Below, piece by piece: positions 30,301-41,100 of a stretch of DNA of 64,000 bases. The notes beneath the pieces are model-generated. The model had not been told where the DNA came from. It saw nothing but the letters and a program-made list of their open reading frames with translations, and did not search any database. Position numbers and translations under genes: made by a program. The stretch spans positions 3,430,501-3,494,500 of the forward strand of contig NZ_CP039934.1 of the NCBI RefSeq assembly GCF_009792295.1, read 5' to 3'. Every line of letters begins with the position of its first letter. Position 1 is the first letter of the stretch. The DNA comes from Myroides fluvii. GTDB taxonomy: Bacteria > Bacteroidota > Bacteroidia > Flavobacteriales > Flavobacteriaceae.

Positions 30301-30546
30301 TAGATCGCTATTGTCTGTTGTATTAAACAACAATAAACTATTAGGGGTATTTTTACCGTTAATAGTAGAGTTATCTGTTGCAGAGGCTAATGGAATCCTA
30401 GGGATTAGAACTCCTTTATAGCTTCCTTCTTTAGCTTCTACATCTAATAAAGCAGATGCATTCGGATTTGCAGTTCCAATCCCCACCTGTGCAAATGCAA
30501 AACCCGACATCATTAATAACGCAACTGAAAGTACATTTTTTTTCAT
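21325..30546 (-). CDS. Giant secreted repeat protein, cassette B (3073 aa)
   Basis: Start ATG at 30546, aligned with its paralogue; the frame opens two codons earlier at a TTG. Signal peptide 1-~20, then a ~130-residue head 'VGIGTANPNASALLDVEA...GVLIPR...YYYWFDNRWVRL'. Six modules of ~165 residues follow, each marked by 'G-T-F-T-Y-Y-N-E' and 'FDANTLRI', interspersed with dozens of short 'AVTxxKI...G.VLTADGxGxxxFK' repeats. A C-terminal ~103-residue domain starts 'MPKFFYAPSFYI' (21328-21636). Three modules are nearly identical 504-bp DNA repeats. The repeat style resembles fibre or adhesin shafts. No transmembrane anchor or recognisable T9SS tail. Function by inference only. Confidence 0.85.
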   Translation of the reverse strand: MKKNVLSVALLMMSGFAFAQVGIGTANPNASALLDVEAKEGSYKGVLIPRIPLASATDNSTINGKNTPNSLLLFNTTDNSDLKPGYYYWFDNRWVRLIASTDDLLEDLAINEELAVNVTQQSLFLRDSKDNVVSVPLADINLVTTLTASGQGKYVYTSEDKTITTIDVLADVINNISVILNQDTVIEEIVQSITAHAKPLTGDSSIEVIGGQKSVLTATQLSVKNQGITPAKIQPGANKQLLVTDDNGAVKWVDATDDIIKEAVEHNETVTLLVDGGDGTFTYYNEKGVDANGDLIQGRGVKFDANTLRIQERTGSAGKGIFDFYDGATSLQNPLMTINTRAKAIVYENNSTSIQGDNIQDILDSIIQKIEQAQGSTASLKGNGILINNQAEVPHAVLKDMTLTIADDAVTEAKILDGSVNTYKLKNNAVTPIKIAPGGNKQLLITDDNGAVKWVDATDDIIKEIVEHNETVTLLVDGGDGTFTYYNEQGVDANGDVIIGQGVKFDANTLRIEKAADNTFKFYDKTSATTPIATIDVAESVIENITQILNDTTVQNDIYNTVAAQGKAATAADGSIQVDNGTQAVLNEMQISVANAGITPIKIAPGGNKQLLITDDNGAVKWVDASDAIIKEIVEHNEIVTVLVDGGDGTFTYYNEKGVDANGDVIIGQGVKFDANTLRIEKTADNTFKFYDKTSATTPIATIDVAESVIENITQILNDTTVQNDIYNTVAAQGKAATAADGSIQVDNGTQAVLNEMQISVANAGITPIKIAPGGNKQLLITDDNGAVKWVDASDAIIKEIVEHNEIVTVLVDGGDGTFTYYNEQGVDANGDVIIGQGVKFDANTLRIEKAADNTFKFYDKTSATTPIATIDVAESVIENITQILNDTTVQNDIYHTVAAQGKKIGSNDGSIAITGGNQAVLNAVTINIEEGGVTERKIKNKTITAAKMDATGVANGAVLTADGLGNTAYKAPQSVVAPAMQGDLVGEDGVINVTGGENVLFGDATKEVTIEINAGGIANDHLGHQSIKAEKFDATGETAGHVATVNADGTVTYQALTPAAITGKGDITTDNIVTVDNGTGKVLGNVHLGIKDQSVTAAKLDATGATAGAVATVNANGTVTYKVLDAAAITDKGDITTDGIIKVDNGTAKVLGNVDLSIEANSITASQIAGKTVTAGQIADNTLTNDQIALNTITIDKLSPGTEPAKRVLVIDDNREIKWGELDDLVTDAAGNLTTDGIVEIQTGDGINTLFNDVKLGIKDQSITKEKLFSIDVDGIVVRDMLLVTDGAGGFDYVEKEAVQAGGTDLNLGTSLDFIDGTNGLNAVLAPVSLDVKQGGISTAKLADGAVTLAKINAVGADENAVLTADGQGNVAYRKINETAFEGAEADLKTDGSLSIPEDNKALLSELTISIANSGVKTQHLSNQSVTVGKINAEAAVNGAVLTADGSGNTTFKPLNEVALIQGQTVSSSDQSIAVPAGNKATLQPLDVTVAAAGIKNGHIASKAVTEDKIGTNKAAGFVLTSNGNGGTEFKTLGQIIGNSGKPIVGSSAVDVQGGEHAALADVTIDILAGGITNDKLAVDAVATANIQNQAVTAAKMIGDEPRHILGTDASGTVTWLGANDPILTTIIQTNEAITLLRDNENGSFTYFNENEVDKNGNLKPNATGVTFDANTLTIVETLDNKYEFYDATSATVPLATIDVKGSVIEHISEILQESTVKEEIYNTVAAQGKALTPSDSSITLVGGTKSVLEAVQIAVTNEGITPAKIAPGVVGQLLVTNTEGKVEWVDASSDIIETIVNTQERITLLRDNGNGKFTYFNENDVDKEGNIIGQGVDFDANTMRIDSNEPGKYVFYNKASNDAVATIDIVGTVIEHFTEILNDTTVQNDIYTTVLAQGKTVTGDTAIEVTGGEQAALQTMNIALKNEGVTTAKIKNLAVTESKLYAGEGKENYVPVAQGDGTVRYQPMAAVLQGKALGVDGSLEVVGDASKAVLQPFSLQVKAGGIDHTHIQNKAISKAKISAEGEAEGTVLTADGSGNVGFKTMEDAITPLMNADLIGQEGILVEGGANVLFGADGTQAILKINDGGVKGKHIAAGTVKNANIADTTIEATKLTAGTGLANRIATANAAGEVVYQTLSTEILTGKGNISTDDSITVSDNGEGKVLSDVTIGLANNSIQAIKLHGGGAPANAVAMVAANGTTVNYEPITPAKIANKGKITTDGVVTVTDNGVDKVLADVKIGIKDQGITSTQLADGAVTNTQLGANAVTTDKISAAGIASASVLVTRGDGEVIWGELGDIVTDTAGNLTTDEIIQITNGNGINSLLKDVTLGIANTSVTSNKLSSKVGGVNKSRDFILITDGQGGFDYAFKDAVQAGGADLVLGTALTFTNDTDGLNAVLAPTNIDVAEGGIGTTKLAAGAVTTAKISAGTADENTVLTANSDGTVAFKALSNTAFEGQGEDLTSDESLVVSAGNKALLAETSIVIAAEGVANKHIKDKAVTPAKISAIAGANNAPTGTVLTADGNGNAVFQSFEVLATTQGKALLAGPSITVSPAANKAALQDISINVATSGIKKEHIAARNVTLDKMGTEDAEYGLILGTDGQGGVELVNMIDMIGESGKRLTGGVGITVTGTGAAHALLAEATVSIMDEGVSESKLGPNAVTQLKIADRNVTAEKLSSKTTTGFIRSGHVLTSDGRGGVAFLEQGAAELTGKIHGDTTPISVVQGVNSVPHDVQLGIKTESLETKYLADGAVITSKIGEEAVTATKIKRAQLQDGHFTTGAVMSRAIADGAVSNAKLANDAVTEVKIKTNAVTYDKIKPESIYGNVVKDKGITASKIDGTGATTGHVLTVQSNGTVEFKAPTGADVTRGNLNGSTTIEVTNGTQAVLKTVDLKVKDGSIGYSHMANNAVGFGQLRSNSVYDAAIKDQGVHADKISSKGDGSSNTPDGYVLTSDGSGGASFQKPAGGSVAMPKFFYAPSFYIRVKPGERNVQVNVYNFYKDQYGTPKAVNPGAQQASLPVLAKTALDYYVIYYDEYIFSEVEISNDGMLKYTVNRNVDVATDSYMNIMFGVRE
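21328..21636 (-). other. Shared C-terminal domain of the giant protein (cassette B copy)
   Basis: The last ~103 residues begin 'MPKFFYAPSFYIRV' and contain 'YKDQYGTP', 'ASLPVLAKTALDYYVIYYD', 'SNDGMLKYTV'. The other giant ends with an alignable domain (32156-32461), so this is a discrete conserved terminus following the low-complexity shaft. No known family was recognised. Confidence 0.7.
27857..29266 (-). repeat. 504-bp tandem DNA repeat inside the giant gene (about 2.8 copies)
   Basis: The anchor TATCGTTCTG recurs at 27867, 28371 and 28875, exactly 504 bp apart. The intervening DNA is nearly identical, with only scattered substitutions, and each unit encodes 168 residues in frame. Homology fades near 29266, where the third copy diverges. 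In-frame recombination among copies would change protein length by 168-residue steps without breaking the gene. Confidence 0.92.
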
Positions 30547-30619
30547 AAACAACTATTTATATCAATTCTGTATTTTTTCTATATTATTCAACTCGAACAC
30601 CAGGGTATTCTATTTTTAA

Positions 30620-32095
30620 CTATCTCAAATAGGGCGCATTTTGATCCTTCACTTGAATCTGCGGATTGATAGTTGCCCCACAAGCGATTCCCGTAATTCG
30701 AATGGTAGCGGGTTGTGCTTTTGTGCCATCTCGAGCCTCTACGATATAGTGAACTTCGGCTACATCTCCAGGCTCAAAATTTCCATTCGTTAGGGTCAAG
30801 GTTACTTCCTCATTTCTCGAGGAGTATTCCCATCGTCCTACGTTGGATTGTGTATACGAAGTTCCTACTTCACTACCACTACTATCCAAAAATTTAAAAG
30901 AGCTAGCATTGACTGAAAAATCAGCTTCTTCAAATAAGGATACTGAGATTGCTGCATTTCTACTATTTCCGTTATCACTCACACACATTTTGTCTGTTAC
31001 ATCAGGGAGAATCAACGCATTGGGAATCGATACTTTTACGTTTCGAATGATTGTTTTTTGTTGGGTAAAATTGCCTGTTGCAGCACTAAATCCAATTTTT
31101 ACCCGATGCGGAATAGGAGCGCTAAAATCATAGAGGTCGTTTAATTTGTCAAACGTTTTAAAGTTTGTCTCGTATTGAAAGCGATCAATCAGCATAATTT
31201 CTCTACTACCTTCGATTGCTTTTACCGTGACATACATGCCATTTCCATTGCTCACGGGCTCTAGCTCGACTCTAATTTTCTGAAAATTAGGATTGGCTTC
31301 AGATCCGCCGTTACCGACGTCAAAACTGGCGGCATCGCTGTTAAAGCCAAAGTTGTATTGTCCTGTTCTATAGTTGAGGGTCGCCATGGATACATCCGTT
31401 GAATTTGCAGAAAAGCCCCCAAAATATTTGGTCAACAGAACGGGATTTCCGTTAAACCCTCCTCCTTGACGAAAATCAGCATGAGCACCTCTTAGCGTTA
31501 CGTGATTGGCTCTGTATCGCCCAAAATCTGCTTGACTAAATCCGGCATCGGAAAATCGCTGAGCAGAAATACCTTCTCTTCTGTATTCATTATTCTCAAA
31601 GTGTTTGTGAAATCCACCACCGATATCAAATCCTACGGCTAGATAAGCGCCCAACACTCCTTTTTTTCTTCCTAGGTTACTATTGGCTTCGTTATAGGCA
31701 TATCCCAAAGCCTCAAATCCATACCCTATCTCAAAAGAGCGCGAGGCATCAAAGATAAAAAAGGTCATCCCTTCCCCTTTACCATAAGCAGCGGGTGGTA
31801 CAGAGGCCATTGCATATTCAAACTCTACGGTAAGCCCTTCTCTTAAATCGATTTCTAAATTATCCAATGCAATAGCGCTATAAGACACTCGATCTCTAGT
31901 AAGTACTGTCCCTTCTGAGGTATAGCGTTGATATCCATTGGGAGCATTTCCTCCGGGGTCCGTTTTCGACACAACTCCTGGAGGTGGACTTCCATTTCCG
32001 TCGGTTAACGGAAAAGTAACCGTTCCACTTCTCGTTTGTGCTTGTGCTGTTAGTAAACAGAAACAAGCGATTATCGCATATAAATACTTTTTCAT
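30620..32095 (-). CDS. Secreted L-type-lectin-like protein, cassette A
   Basis: A 491-aa protein from the ATG at 32095 ('MKKYLYAIIACFCLLTAQAQ'); a GTG at 32119 lies further upstream in frame. Signal peptide then a lectin-like sandwich (~30-330) with 'LTVEFEYAMAS', 'GKGEGMTFFIFDASRSFEIGYGFEALGY', 'GAYLAVGFDIGG', 'HVTLRGAHAD', the same strand order as in 19720-21237. The C-terminal beta domain shows 'VGRWEYSSRNEEVTLTL' and 'IACGATINPQIQV'. Second gene of the operon, 57 bp after the first giant gene and 73 bp before the second. Clearly paralogous to 19720-21237 but well diverged. Confidence 0.75.
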   Translation of the reverse strand: MKKYLYAIIACFCLLTAQAQTRSGTVTFPLTDGNGSPPPGVVSKTDPGGNAPNGYQRYTSEGTVLTRDRVSYSAIALDNLEIDLREGLTVEFEYAMASVPPAAYGKGEGMTFFIFDASRSFEIGYGFEALGYAYNEANSNLGRKKGVLGAYLAVGFDIGGGFHKHFENNEYRREGISAQRFSDAGFSQADFGRYRANHVTLRGAHADFRQGGGFNGNPVLLTKYFGGFSANSTDVSMATLNYRTGQYNFGFNSDAASFDVGNGGSEANPNFQKIRVELEPVSNGNGMYVTVKAIEGSREIMLIDRFQYETNFKTFDKLNDLYDFSAPIPHRVKIGFSAATGNFTQQKTIIRNVKVSIPNALILPDVTDKMCVSDNGNSRNAAISVSLFEEADFSVNASSFKFLDSSGSEVGTSYTQSNVGRWEYSSRNEEVTLTLTNGNFEPGDVAEVHYIVEARDGTKAQPATIRITGIACGATINPQIQVKDQNAPYLR

Positions 32096-32152
32096 CTGTT
32101 GCTTATTAATCAAACGCACAGTAGAACAAAATCTACTGTGAGTTATGAATCC

Positions 32153-35100
32153 TTATTTTACTTCTAAAACGATATTGAAAAACGTTCTCCCCGTAGGTTG
32201 CGCGCCTGATCTCATTTTATAGGTCATCACCCCATCATTACTCATATTTACATCATAAAAAATAGTCGTATCATAATAGGTCACGTGATAGTTTAATTCG
32301 CCTCTGCCCATTACAGGTAAAGAAGCATTAGATCCCGCTCCAGAGTTGGACACCATCGGACTACTGAATTGATCTCTATATTCGTCATAGACACGTAGTG
32401 TACCTGATCCGCCAGAAACAATCTGCACGTACATTGCAGGTAAGTAAAAGAATTTAGGCATTCCTGCTTCACTACTTCCTCCACCTTGCGGAGCTTCAAA
32501 TGTGGCACCACCACTTCCATTTGCAGTTAATACATACCCTGAGCGTGCACTTCCTGAAGCGATTTTACGCTCTTCAATTCCCTTGTCTTTCACCACATTG
32601 GTGTGAATGGCATCAACCTGTATTTCATTATATCCCACTGCATTCGTTGCTATTTTCTCATTGGTAATCGCACTATTCTTAATGACAGAACCATAGACAG
32701 ATTCGTTATCTAATTGATTGAATCCAACGGCATTATTCCCAATTTTATCTCTAGTTATGGCTTGATTTTTAATCACACTTCCATACACGGAGTTTGCTTT
32801 CAATTGAGCAAATCCAACAGCATCATTATCAATATGTTGTGTATCAATGGAGCCATCTCTAATATCCAATCGAACATCGCGCATTACAGCATTAGCACCA
32901 TTGGTTACTTTCACTGGTCCATCTCCATATAATTCACCTGAACCCGTATTTCCAGAAGCTGCTCTAAAAGTGGCACCTCCAGAGCCATTTGCAGTTAATA
33001 CATACCCTGAACTGGCGTTTCCTGAATTGATTTTTTCTACTTTTACCCCCTTATCTTGAAGAATTCCATCGTATACTGAATTATTTCTCAACTGGTTGTA
33101 TCCTACAGAATTAGTCGCCATTTTTTCATAAGTCACCCCACCATTTGCAAGTTCTCCTGTTCCAACTGCTTGCGCTCCAATTTTAGCACTGGTTACCGCT
33201 TTGTCTTTTAATTCATTCGTATTTACGGCTTCATTCCCAATTTTAGCATTGGTAATAGCTCCATTTTTAATTTCGGCCGTTCCAACAGCATCAGTTGCAA
33301 TGTGTTTGGTTTTGATTCCGCCGCTTTTTATATCTAACGTAATATCTTTCAATACCGCTTGACTACCATTGGTAATGGCAAATAAATCCGATTCCTTACT
33401 CGTCAAATCACCTCTAGAGATTGTAGTTCCCGTTGGTGCTTTAAAAGAGACATTACCATTAGATTCTACCGTTAGTACATGTCCTATCGTTGCCGTTTCA
33501 GCATTGATTTTTGCAACAGTTACGGCTTTATTACCTAATGCTCGATTACTCACCGCTCCACCAGCAAAATGCTGTTCTTCAATATTTTGAATATAAATAT
33601 GGTTCTTTCTAATTGCTGAATTAGCAATTTTAGTATGGGTGATCGTGCCTTCTGCTATTTTTTCACCTGTCACTGCAGCTGTATCTAGTTCGGCAGTTCC
33701 TACCGCTTTAGCTTCGATGGTTCTTGCATTCACAGCACCACTAGCAATTTTCACATTGTCAATACCGTGATTCGCTACGCTAATTTTCACATCTTGCAAC
33801 GCGGCTTTTACACCTCCCACTATTGCAATACCGGCGCCTTCTTGTATATTTTTCCCTGCACCTGTAATTGCATCAGTGATGCTAGAGAACTGAGCTGCAC
33901 CTTGTCCATCAGCCGTTAAGACCAATCCTCCACTCACTCCCGATGTACCAATTTTGTTTGCGGTTATTTCCCTTAAACCAATGTGTTTGTTCTCTACTCC
34001 TTCATTGGCAATTTTAATATTCAAATTTTGTAAAGTAGCTTTGTTGTTGCTTGTTACACTAAGTGAACCATCAGAAGTCACTGCTTTTCCTTGTGTACTA
34101 GCTAAATCATTTAGCGTTTTAAAAGCCGTATTTCCACTGCCATCCGCAGCTAATAACGTACCATTCGCCGCATTGGTTGTACCTACCTTAGAACTAATCT
34201 TATTGTTGGTAACCGCTAAATTGTCAATGTGTTGGTTTTTTACTCCCGCAGTTGCAATTGCAATGCTTGTTTGTTGTAGCAAAGCTTTATTATTAGCTGC
34301 CACTTGGATGGAATTATCAGACACCAAATTGGCACCATTTCCAGCAAATGCATTTTCATTTAATGCTTCATAGGCAACTGTTCCATTACCTTGCGCCGTT
34401 AACACAGTGTGTGCTGTAGCATTTCCTGATGAAATTTTACCTACTGTTACCGAACCCTCTGCTAATTTTGCCGATGCTACTCCTCCGTCTTTGATATCAA
34501 TTTTAGTAGGAACGAGTACGGCATTTAATCCAGTGGTTCCCTCAGTAAATTCTAAAGCAGTTCCAACTTTCAAATCAACACCCCCTACTTCTACTGCATC
34601 GCGAAAAGCAAAATCAAATCCGCCTTGTCCGTCTGTAACTAATACATAATCAATAGGTACATTGGTTGCGCCTTCTTTGGAGCTCAGTTTATTTATTGTT
34701 ATGCTATTTTCAGCAATACTCAATTTTACATCTTTCAATAGCGTATTTACTCCATTTCCATTCGTCATCTGTATAATGTCATCCGTGGTTAGATTTCCAG
34801 CTGTATCCGTTACGATATCGCCTAACTCACCCCATCTCACTTCGTTATTTTCACCACTAATTAACACGCTTCTTGCTGTAACTCCTGCTGACGATAATTT
34901 ATTCGCAGTAATGGTTACATCGTCCACTTTTTCGTTTGTTACCGCTTTATCCGCTAATTTCGCTGTTCCGATTCCCTTCTCTTTAATTCCAAGTGTAACA
35001 TCTTGCAACACTTTGCCAACGCCATTTTCTGAAACTGTAATAACCCCATCTGTAGAAATATTTCCTTTGTTGGTGATGCGATCTGTTGTAAATGGTAAAT

Positions 35101-38100
35101 AACTCACAGATACCCCATTAGCCCCAACAGTTGCTACTGCGCCCTCAACAGCTCCACCACCATCTAATTTCGTAGCTTTGATTGAATGATCATTAATACT
35201 TAATCTTACATCTTCTAATACTTTCCCTACTCCATTATTTGAAGCGGCAATAATACCATCTGTTGTAATATTTCCTTTTTCAGTTAAGCTTTGTGTAGAT
35301 AGCATTTGATACGTTACGTTGCCTTCATCATCTGCCACAGCCACGCGATTAACAGCTCCAATACCCGCAGTTAACTTATTTGCCTGAATCGTTTTATTCA
35401 CCAAGTGATCATTTTGAATCACTTGATTCGCAATATGAGTACCTGTTACTCCCCCTTCGTTAATTCTTACTTTTACTTGTGTTGTATTATCGCCAAAAAG
35501 GACATTTCCTCCATTTTCAATTACCAAAGAAGGATCACTTACTAAATCCCCTTGCATGGCGGGTGCCACAATTGTATTAGCTGAGGTAAATGCTGCATTT
35601 CCAGATCCGTCAGCAGCTAATACAGTACCTCTTACGGCCTCTTGCGAATTAATTTTACCTGCTGTAACGGAAAGGTTTTTTAGGTGTTTATTTTCAATAC
35701 CGCTGTTTTTTACTTGCAATCCAATGTTTTCCAACACGGCTCTAGATGCATCGCCATTACCTGTAATTTCAAGCGACGTATCAACAGCTAAAGGTTGTCC
35801 AGTAACAGCTACCGTCATCGGTTGATACGCAACAGAACCGTCATTTTGTACGATAGGTACATAATTGACTTTATCCGCACCGGCCCATAGCTTATCAGCG
35901 GTAATTGCCTTTTCAGCTACTTTTTCCGTTGTTACCCCTCCATTTTTCAAACCGATCATCATTTCAGCAAGCGCGGCTTTTGTTCCTCCTGTAATCTCTA
36001 TGGCTTGATCTGAAGTTACATTTTTCCCTTGTGCAGCTACAACATTGAAAATTTCTTGTTTTACTGAAATATGATTCAACAATTCAGTAATATTCTCTAT
36101 CACTGTTCCTGGAATATCAATAATCGCTATAGGATCTGTTTGTGATTTATCATAAAAAGCATAAGCACCATTTCCTTGATCTTCAATCGTTAAGGTATTC
36201 GCATCAAATACTACACCTGTTCCAACAATAGCTCCATTTGCGTCAATAGCTGCTTCGTTATAATAGACAAAAGTTCCATTATCAAGCGCTTCCAAAATCG
36301 TTACTTTTTCATTTTCTTGTACAATTTCTTTGATAATCGGATCTGATTTATCTATCCATTGTGCTTTTCCAGCTTCATTAGTAAGGAGTAATTGTTTCGC
36401 ATTTCCCCCTTTTATCTTTGCTGGAGTAACTGCTTCATCTGCAATACTCAACGTAATATCTTTGAAAACGGCATCCGTTGCTGTCCCTTGCCCATTTATC
36501 AAAATACCATCACCTGACAAAGGTGCTTTTGCTATTTGGAGGTTTTCTATTTGTTCAATTTTTAGCATTAAGCTAAGAATAGCTTCTTCCACATTATTAT
36601 AGGTAATGCTATTATCTTCAAAAACAATCGATTTGGCTCTGGTATCAATCGTAGCTAAAATCGTTTGTCCTGTAAGATCAGCTTTATCTCTAAACTCATA
36701 TACAAAAGGCTGTGGCTGTCTGATTGATAGCGTATTTGCATCAAACACTACCCCCCTAGCATTAGGTTTAAGATTACCTGAGCTATCTACTTGTTCTTCA
36801 TTATAATACGTCATTGTACCATCGCCATTATCCACTAAACGCGTAATAGATTCATTCGATTCAACAATGATTTTAATCAATTCATCACTTGTTCCCACCC
36901 ATTTCACTACACCTTGATTATCTGTTGCGAGAATTTTATTACTCCCATCCGGTGCAATTTTTGCCGTTGTAACCGCGTTGTCTCTTATTTTCAATGTAGA
37001 AACAGCCGCGTTGGCTATCTTCATTTCTGTAATTCCAAAATTGGACACATCAAGGGTCACATCTTGTAAAGCTGCATGTTCTCCCCCTGTTACCGTAATC
37101 GAGGGACCACTTTTAATTTCTTTACCAGCACCACTTAAAACATCACCTAAAGCTTTGAATTCAGCACCTCCTTGTGCGTTTGAGGTTAATACTAATCCCT
37201 CACCTGCATCTAAAGAACCTATTTTAGCAGCAGTTACCGCTTGTGCATCAAGGTGTTTCGTTTTAATTCCACTTGTTGCTACATCGATACTCAGCGCTTG
37301 TAAAGCGGCTTTATTCTCAGCAATGTCTAACGTTTGCTCTGCAGAAGTAATCGCTTTACCTTGTTCATCTGCAAGGGCATTCAGTGTTTTAAAACTTGTA
37401 TTTCCGAAGCCATCGGCACTTAATACCGTTCCATTTGCGGCAGCTTCTGAGTTAATTTTACCTACAGTAACGGCTTGATTTGCTAAGTGTTGATTTTGAA
37501 CACCGCTGGTTGCAATTCCGATAACTGTTTCACTTAATACCGCTTTATTATCCAAGGGAATCTGCAAAGATCCATCAGATTTCAACTCCGCTTCCGCTCC
37601 TTCAAAAGCGGCTTCGTTTATTTTTTTATAGGCTACATTTCCTTGTCCATCTGCAGTTAACACCGCATTTTCGTCTGCCCCTTGTGCAGAAATTTTCGCT
37701 GTTGTTACCGCTTGATCTGCTAATTTACCTTCGGTAATTCCTCCTGCTTTTACATCCAAAGACATCGGAGCTAAAACAGCATTCAGCCCATTGGTTCCAT
37801 CAATAAAGTCTAGAGCTGTTCCCAAGTTTAAATCCACACCTCCAGCCTGAACGGCTTGCTTCTCTACATAGTCAAATCCTCCAGCACCATCTGTAACCAA
37901 CAACATATCGCGCACGATATTAACATTGCCTTCTTTAGAGAGTAATTTAGATTTCGGAATACTATTTTCTCTAATTCCCAATTTCACATCATTGAATAGC
38001 GCATTAACTCCATCTCCTTCTCTGATTTCAATAATTGCATCTGTCTTTAAATTACCCGCAGCATCCGTTACTAAATCATCTAATTCTCCCCATTTTACCA

Positions 38101-41100
38101 CCCCAAATTCATCAATCACCATCACGCGTTTTGGTGGCTCATTTCCTGCTGAAATTTTGTCTACCGTAATGGTATTTAGTGCAATCTGATCATTAGTAAT
38201 GGTATGATCTGCAATTTGAGTTGCGGTAATTGATTGTTCTGCAATGCTCAACTTCGCTTCTTTTAATAGGGTATTGTCTAGTTGAGTCAATCCATCTACT
38301 TGAATAATACCATCCGTTTTCAACGCAGCTTTATCCGTTAGGTTTTCCCCTTTTAGTGGTTGATAAGACACAGTTCCGTCGGCCTGAGCTGTAGCTACGC
38401 TACCTTGTTGAGCGCCTTGTGAACTCAATTTAGCAGCTGTAACTGAAGTATTCTCAATACCTAAATGGACGTTACTCAATACTTTTCCTTGCCCCTGATC
38501 CGATACAGAGATAATGCCATCACTTGTTATATTGCCTTTATCTGCAATACTACCCGCCTGGATGGGCGAATAACTCACGGTACCATCCGGATTTACTGTG
38601 GCTACCGTTCCTGCTTGTTCTCCAACCGCATTCAATTTCGTTGCCTGAATCGTTTGGTTGGCGATATTATCATTAGTTATGGTTCGGTTTCCGATGTGTT
38701 CCCCTTTTACCCCACCTTTATTAATGGCAATGGTTACTTTCTTGGTCGTGTCACCAAACAGTACATTTTCACCTCCTCCTAAAATAGAAATCACGCCTGC
38801 TTCTCCTGCTAAGTCTCCTTGCATGGCAGGTCGAACTGCTTCACTCGCCGGTTGAAAATACGCTTTCTCTAAACCATCTGCTGTTAGCAATGTTCCTTTT
38901 AAGGCTGTTTCTGAATTTATCTTTGCTGGTGTTACAGCACCTTCAGCTAAGTGTTGTGTCTGAACTCCCTCTTCCTTGATGTTAATTGTAACGCCATTCA
39001 GTACTGCTTTTTCCCCACCGGTAATGGATAAAGAAGCATCTGTACTCTCCATTTCTTTTCCTTTATTTGCTACCGTGGTATAAATCGAATTTTGAACGTG
39101 AGTATCTTGTAAGATCTGATCAATATTATTAATCACACTTGCCGTAACATTAAGGGTGTAAATAGGCGTTGTATCGCTTGATTTATCAAAGAAATTATAA
39201 ACCCCAGTTCCCTTTCCTTGTGCATCGGGTACTTCTTCAATGCGCAGTGTATTGGCGCTAAAAGTAACTCCGTTTTCAGGAGCAACTAAGACCCCCTCTT
39301 TATCGAAACAAGCTTCGTTATAATAGGTAAATGTTCCATCATTGTTATCTTCTACATAGGTAACGGCTTGATTTCCCTTTAAGATTTCTTTGATGATGGG
39401 ATCTGTGGCATCCATCCATTGCACTTCTCTATTTTCATTGGTCACCAACAGTTGTCCTTTTTTTACTCCTGGCGCAATTTTCTCCGTTGTCACGGCTTGT
39501 GGTGCAATTGTTATTGTTGTTACTCCATCAGGAGCAATTGCCAACTGCATCTCATTTAATGTTGCTTTTTCTCCACCAACAATTGCTATAGAACCATTGA
39601 CAGATGTTACATCTTTACCTTGAGCTGCTACAGTTTCAAAAATTTCCTCACGTACTTCTTCTTTACTTAAGATTTCAGTAATATTTTCAATTACAGTACC
39701 TAAAATATCGATTTCAGCTAAAGCGACTCCCGTTCTTGTATTGCCATCACGGAAAACGTACTTTCCAGCACCATTATCCGCAATCGTCAGCGTATTGGCG
39801 TCAAAAGAAACACCAGTACCTGTTATTTGCCCGTCTTTATCAACGTTTTCTTCATTGTAATAAACGAATGTTCCTTTGTTTTGATCTACCGTTAGAATCG
39901 TGATTTTTTCATTATAATCAACAATTTCTTTGATTACTTCATCTGATGCAGGTACCCATTCTACTTGTCCATTTTTAGTAACCAAGATAAATTTATCTCC
40001 TCCTGGCGCCATTTTAATGGGAGTAATTCCCTGATTAGCAACCGATAGTTTAGTTGCATGCAAGACCGCTGCTCCCCCTCCTTCAACTAAGATTGAAGCA
40101 TCTTCATTGGTTAAAGCTTTACCTTCAGCTGCAATTTTTTGATAAATTTCTTCAACAACCGTTTGATTATCGAGAATTTCTGTAATATTTTCGATAACTG
40201 TTCCTACAATATCAATTTCTGCTAATGGAGTTCCCATTTGCGTTTTTTTATCGCGGAAAATGTATTTCCCTTGACCATTATCGGTAATGGTCAACGTATT
40301 GGCATCAAAAAGCACACCTGCACCAATTAAAGCACCTGTTGCATCAAAATCACTCTCGTTGTAGTAAATAAAAGTTCCATTATTCGCAGCAGTATCTAAA
40401 ATGGTAATGGTTTCATTTTGCGTTACCACTTCTTTCATAATCTCATCCGTTACCGGAATCCATTGTACTTCATTATTCTTCGTTACCAATAAATGTTTAT
40501 CGGCTCCTGGTGCAATTTTAGCAGAAGTAACCGCTTTATCGTTTATTTTATAGGTGGTAACTGCGTTATTTGCTAGCTTTCTTTCTGAAATGGCACCATC
40601 TGCTATAGTCAATAAAACATCTTTGAGTACAGCCCCGGCCAAACTTGCATCTCCGTTAATTAAAATTCCTTCTCCAGTTAAAGGAGAGGGTCTTGTTTGT
40701 GCCACTTCAATCTTATTGATGATATTTTCAATTATACTTTGCAAGTTATCGCCTTCGATAATCGTACTGCTATTGTCGATAAAAATTGAATTGGCACGCG
40801 TACTAATCGTAATTAAAGGATTTTCTAGCGAAGTCATTCCATCGTAAAAATCGTAGATTCCACGTTCTGAATTCCCTTCTCTTTCTTTAATTCTCAATGT
40901 ATTGGCATCAAATATCACACCTTGACCACGAATAGGTAATCCTGTTTGACTGTCGATTGCATTTTCATTATAATAGGTAAAAGTTCCATTGTGATTATCT
41001 TCTAGAATAGTCACACGCTCATTCGTTCGCACTGCCTCTTTGATTACTTCATCCGTAACCGTTACCCACTTCACATCACCTGTAGCATCCGTTACCAAAA

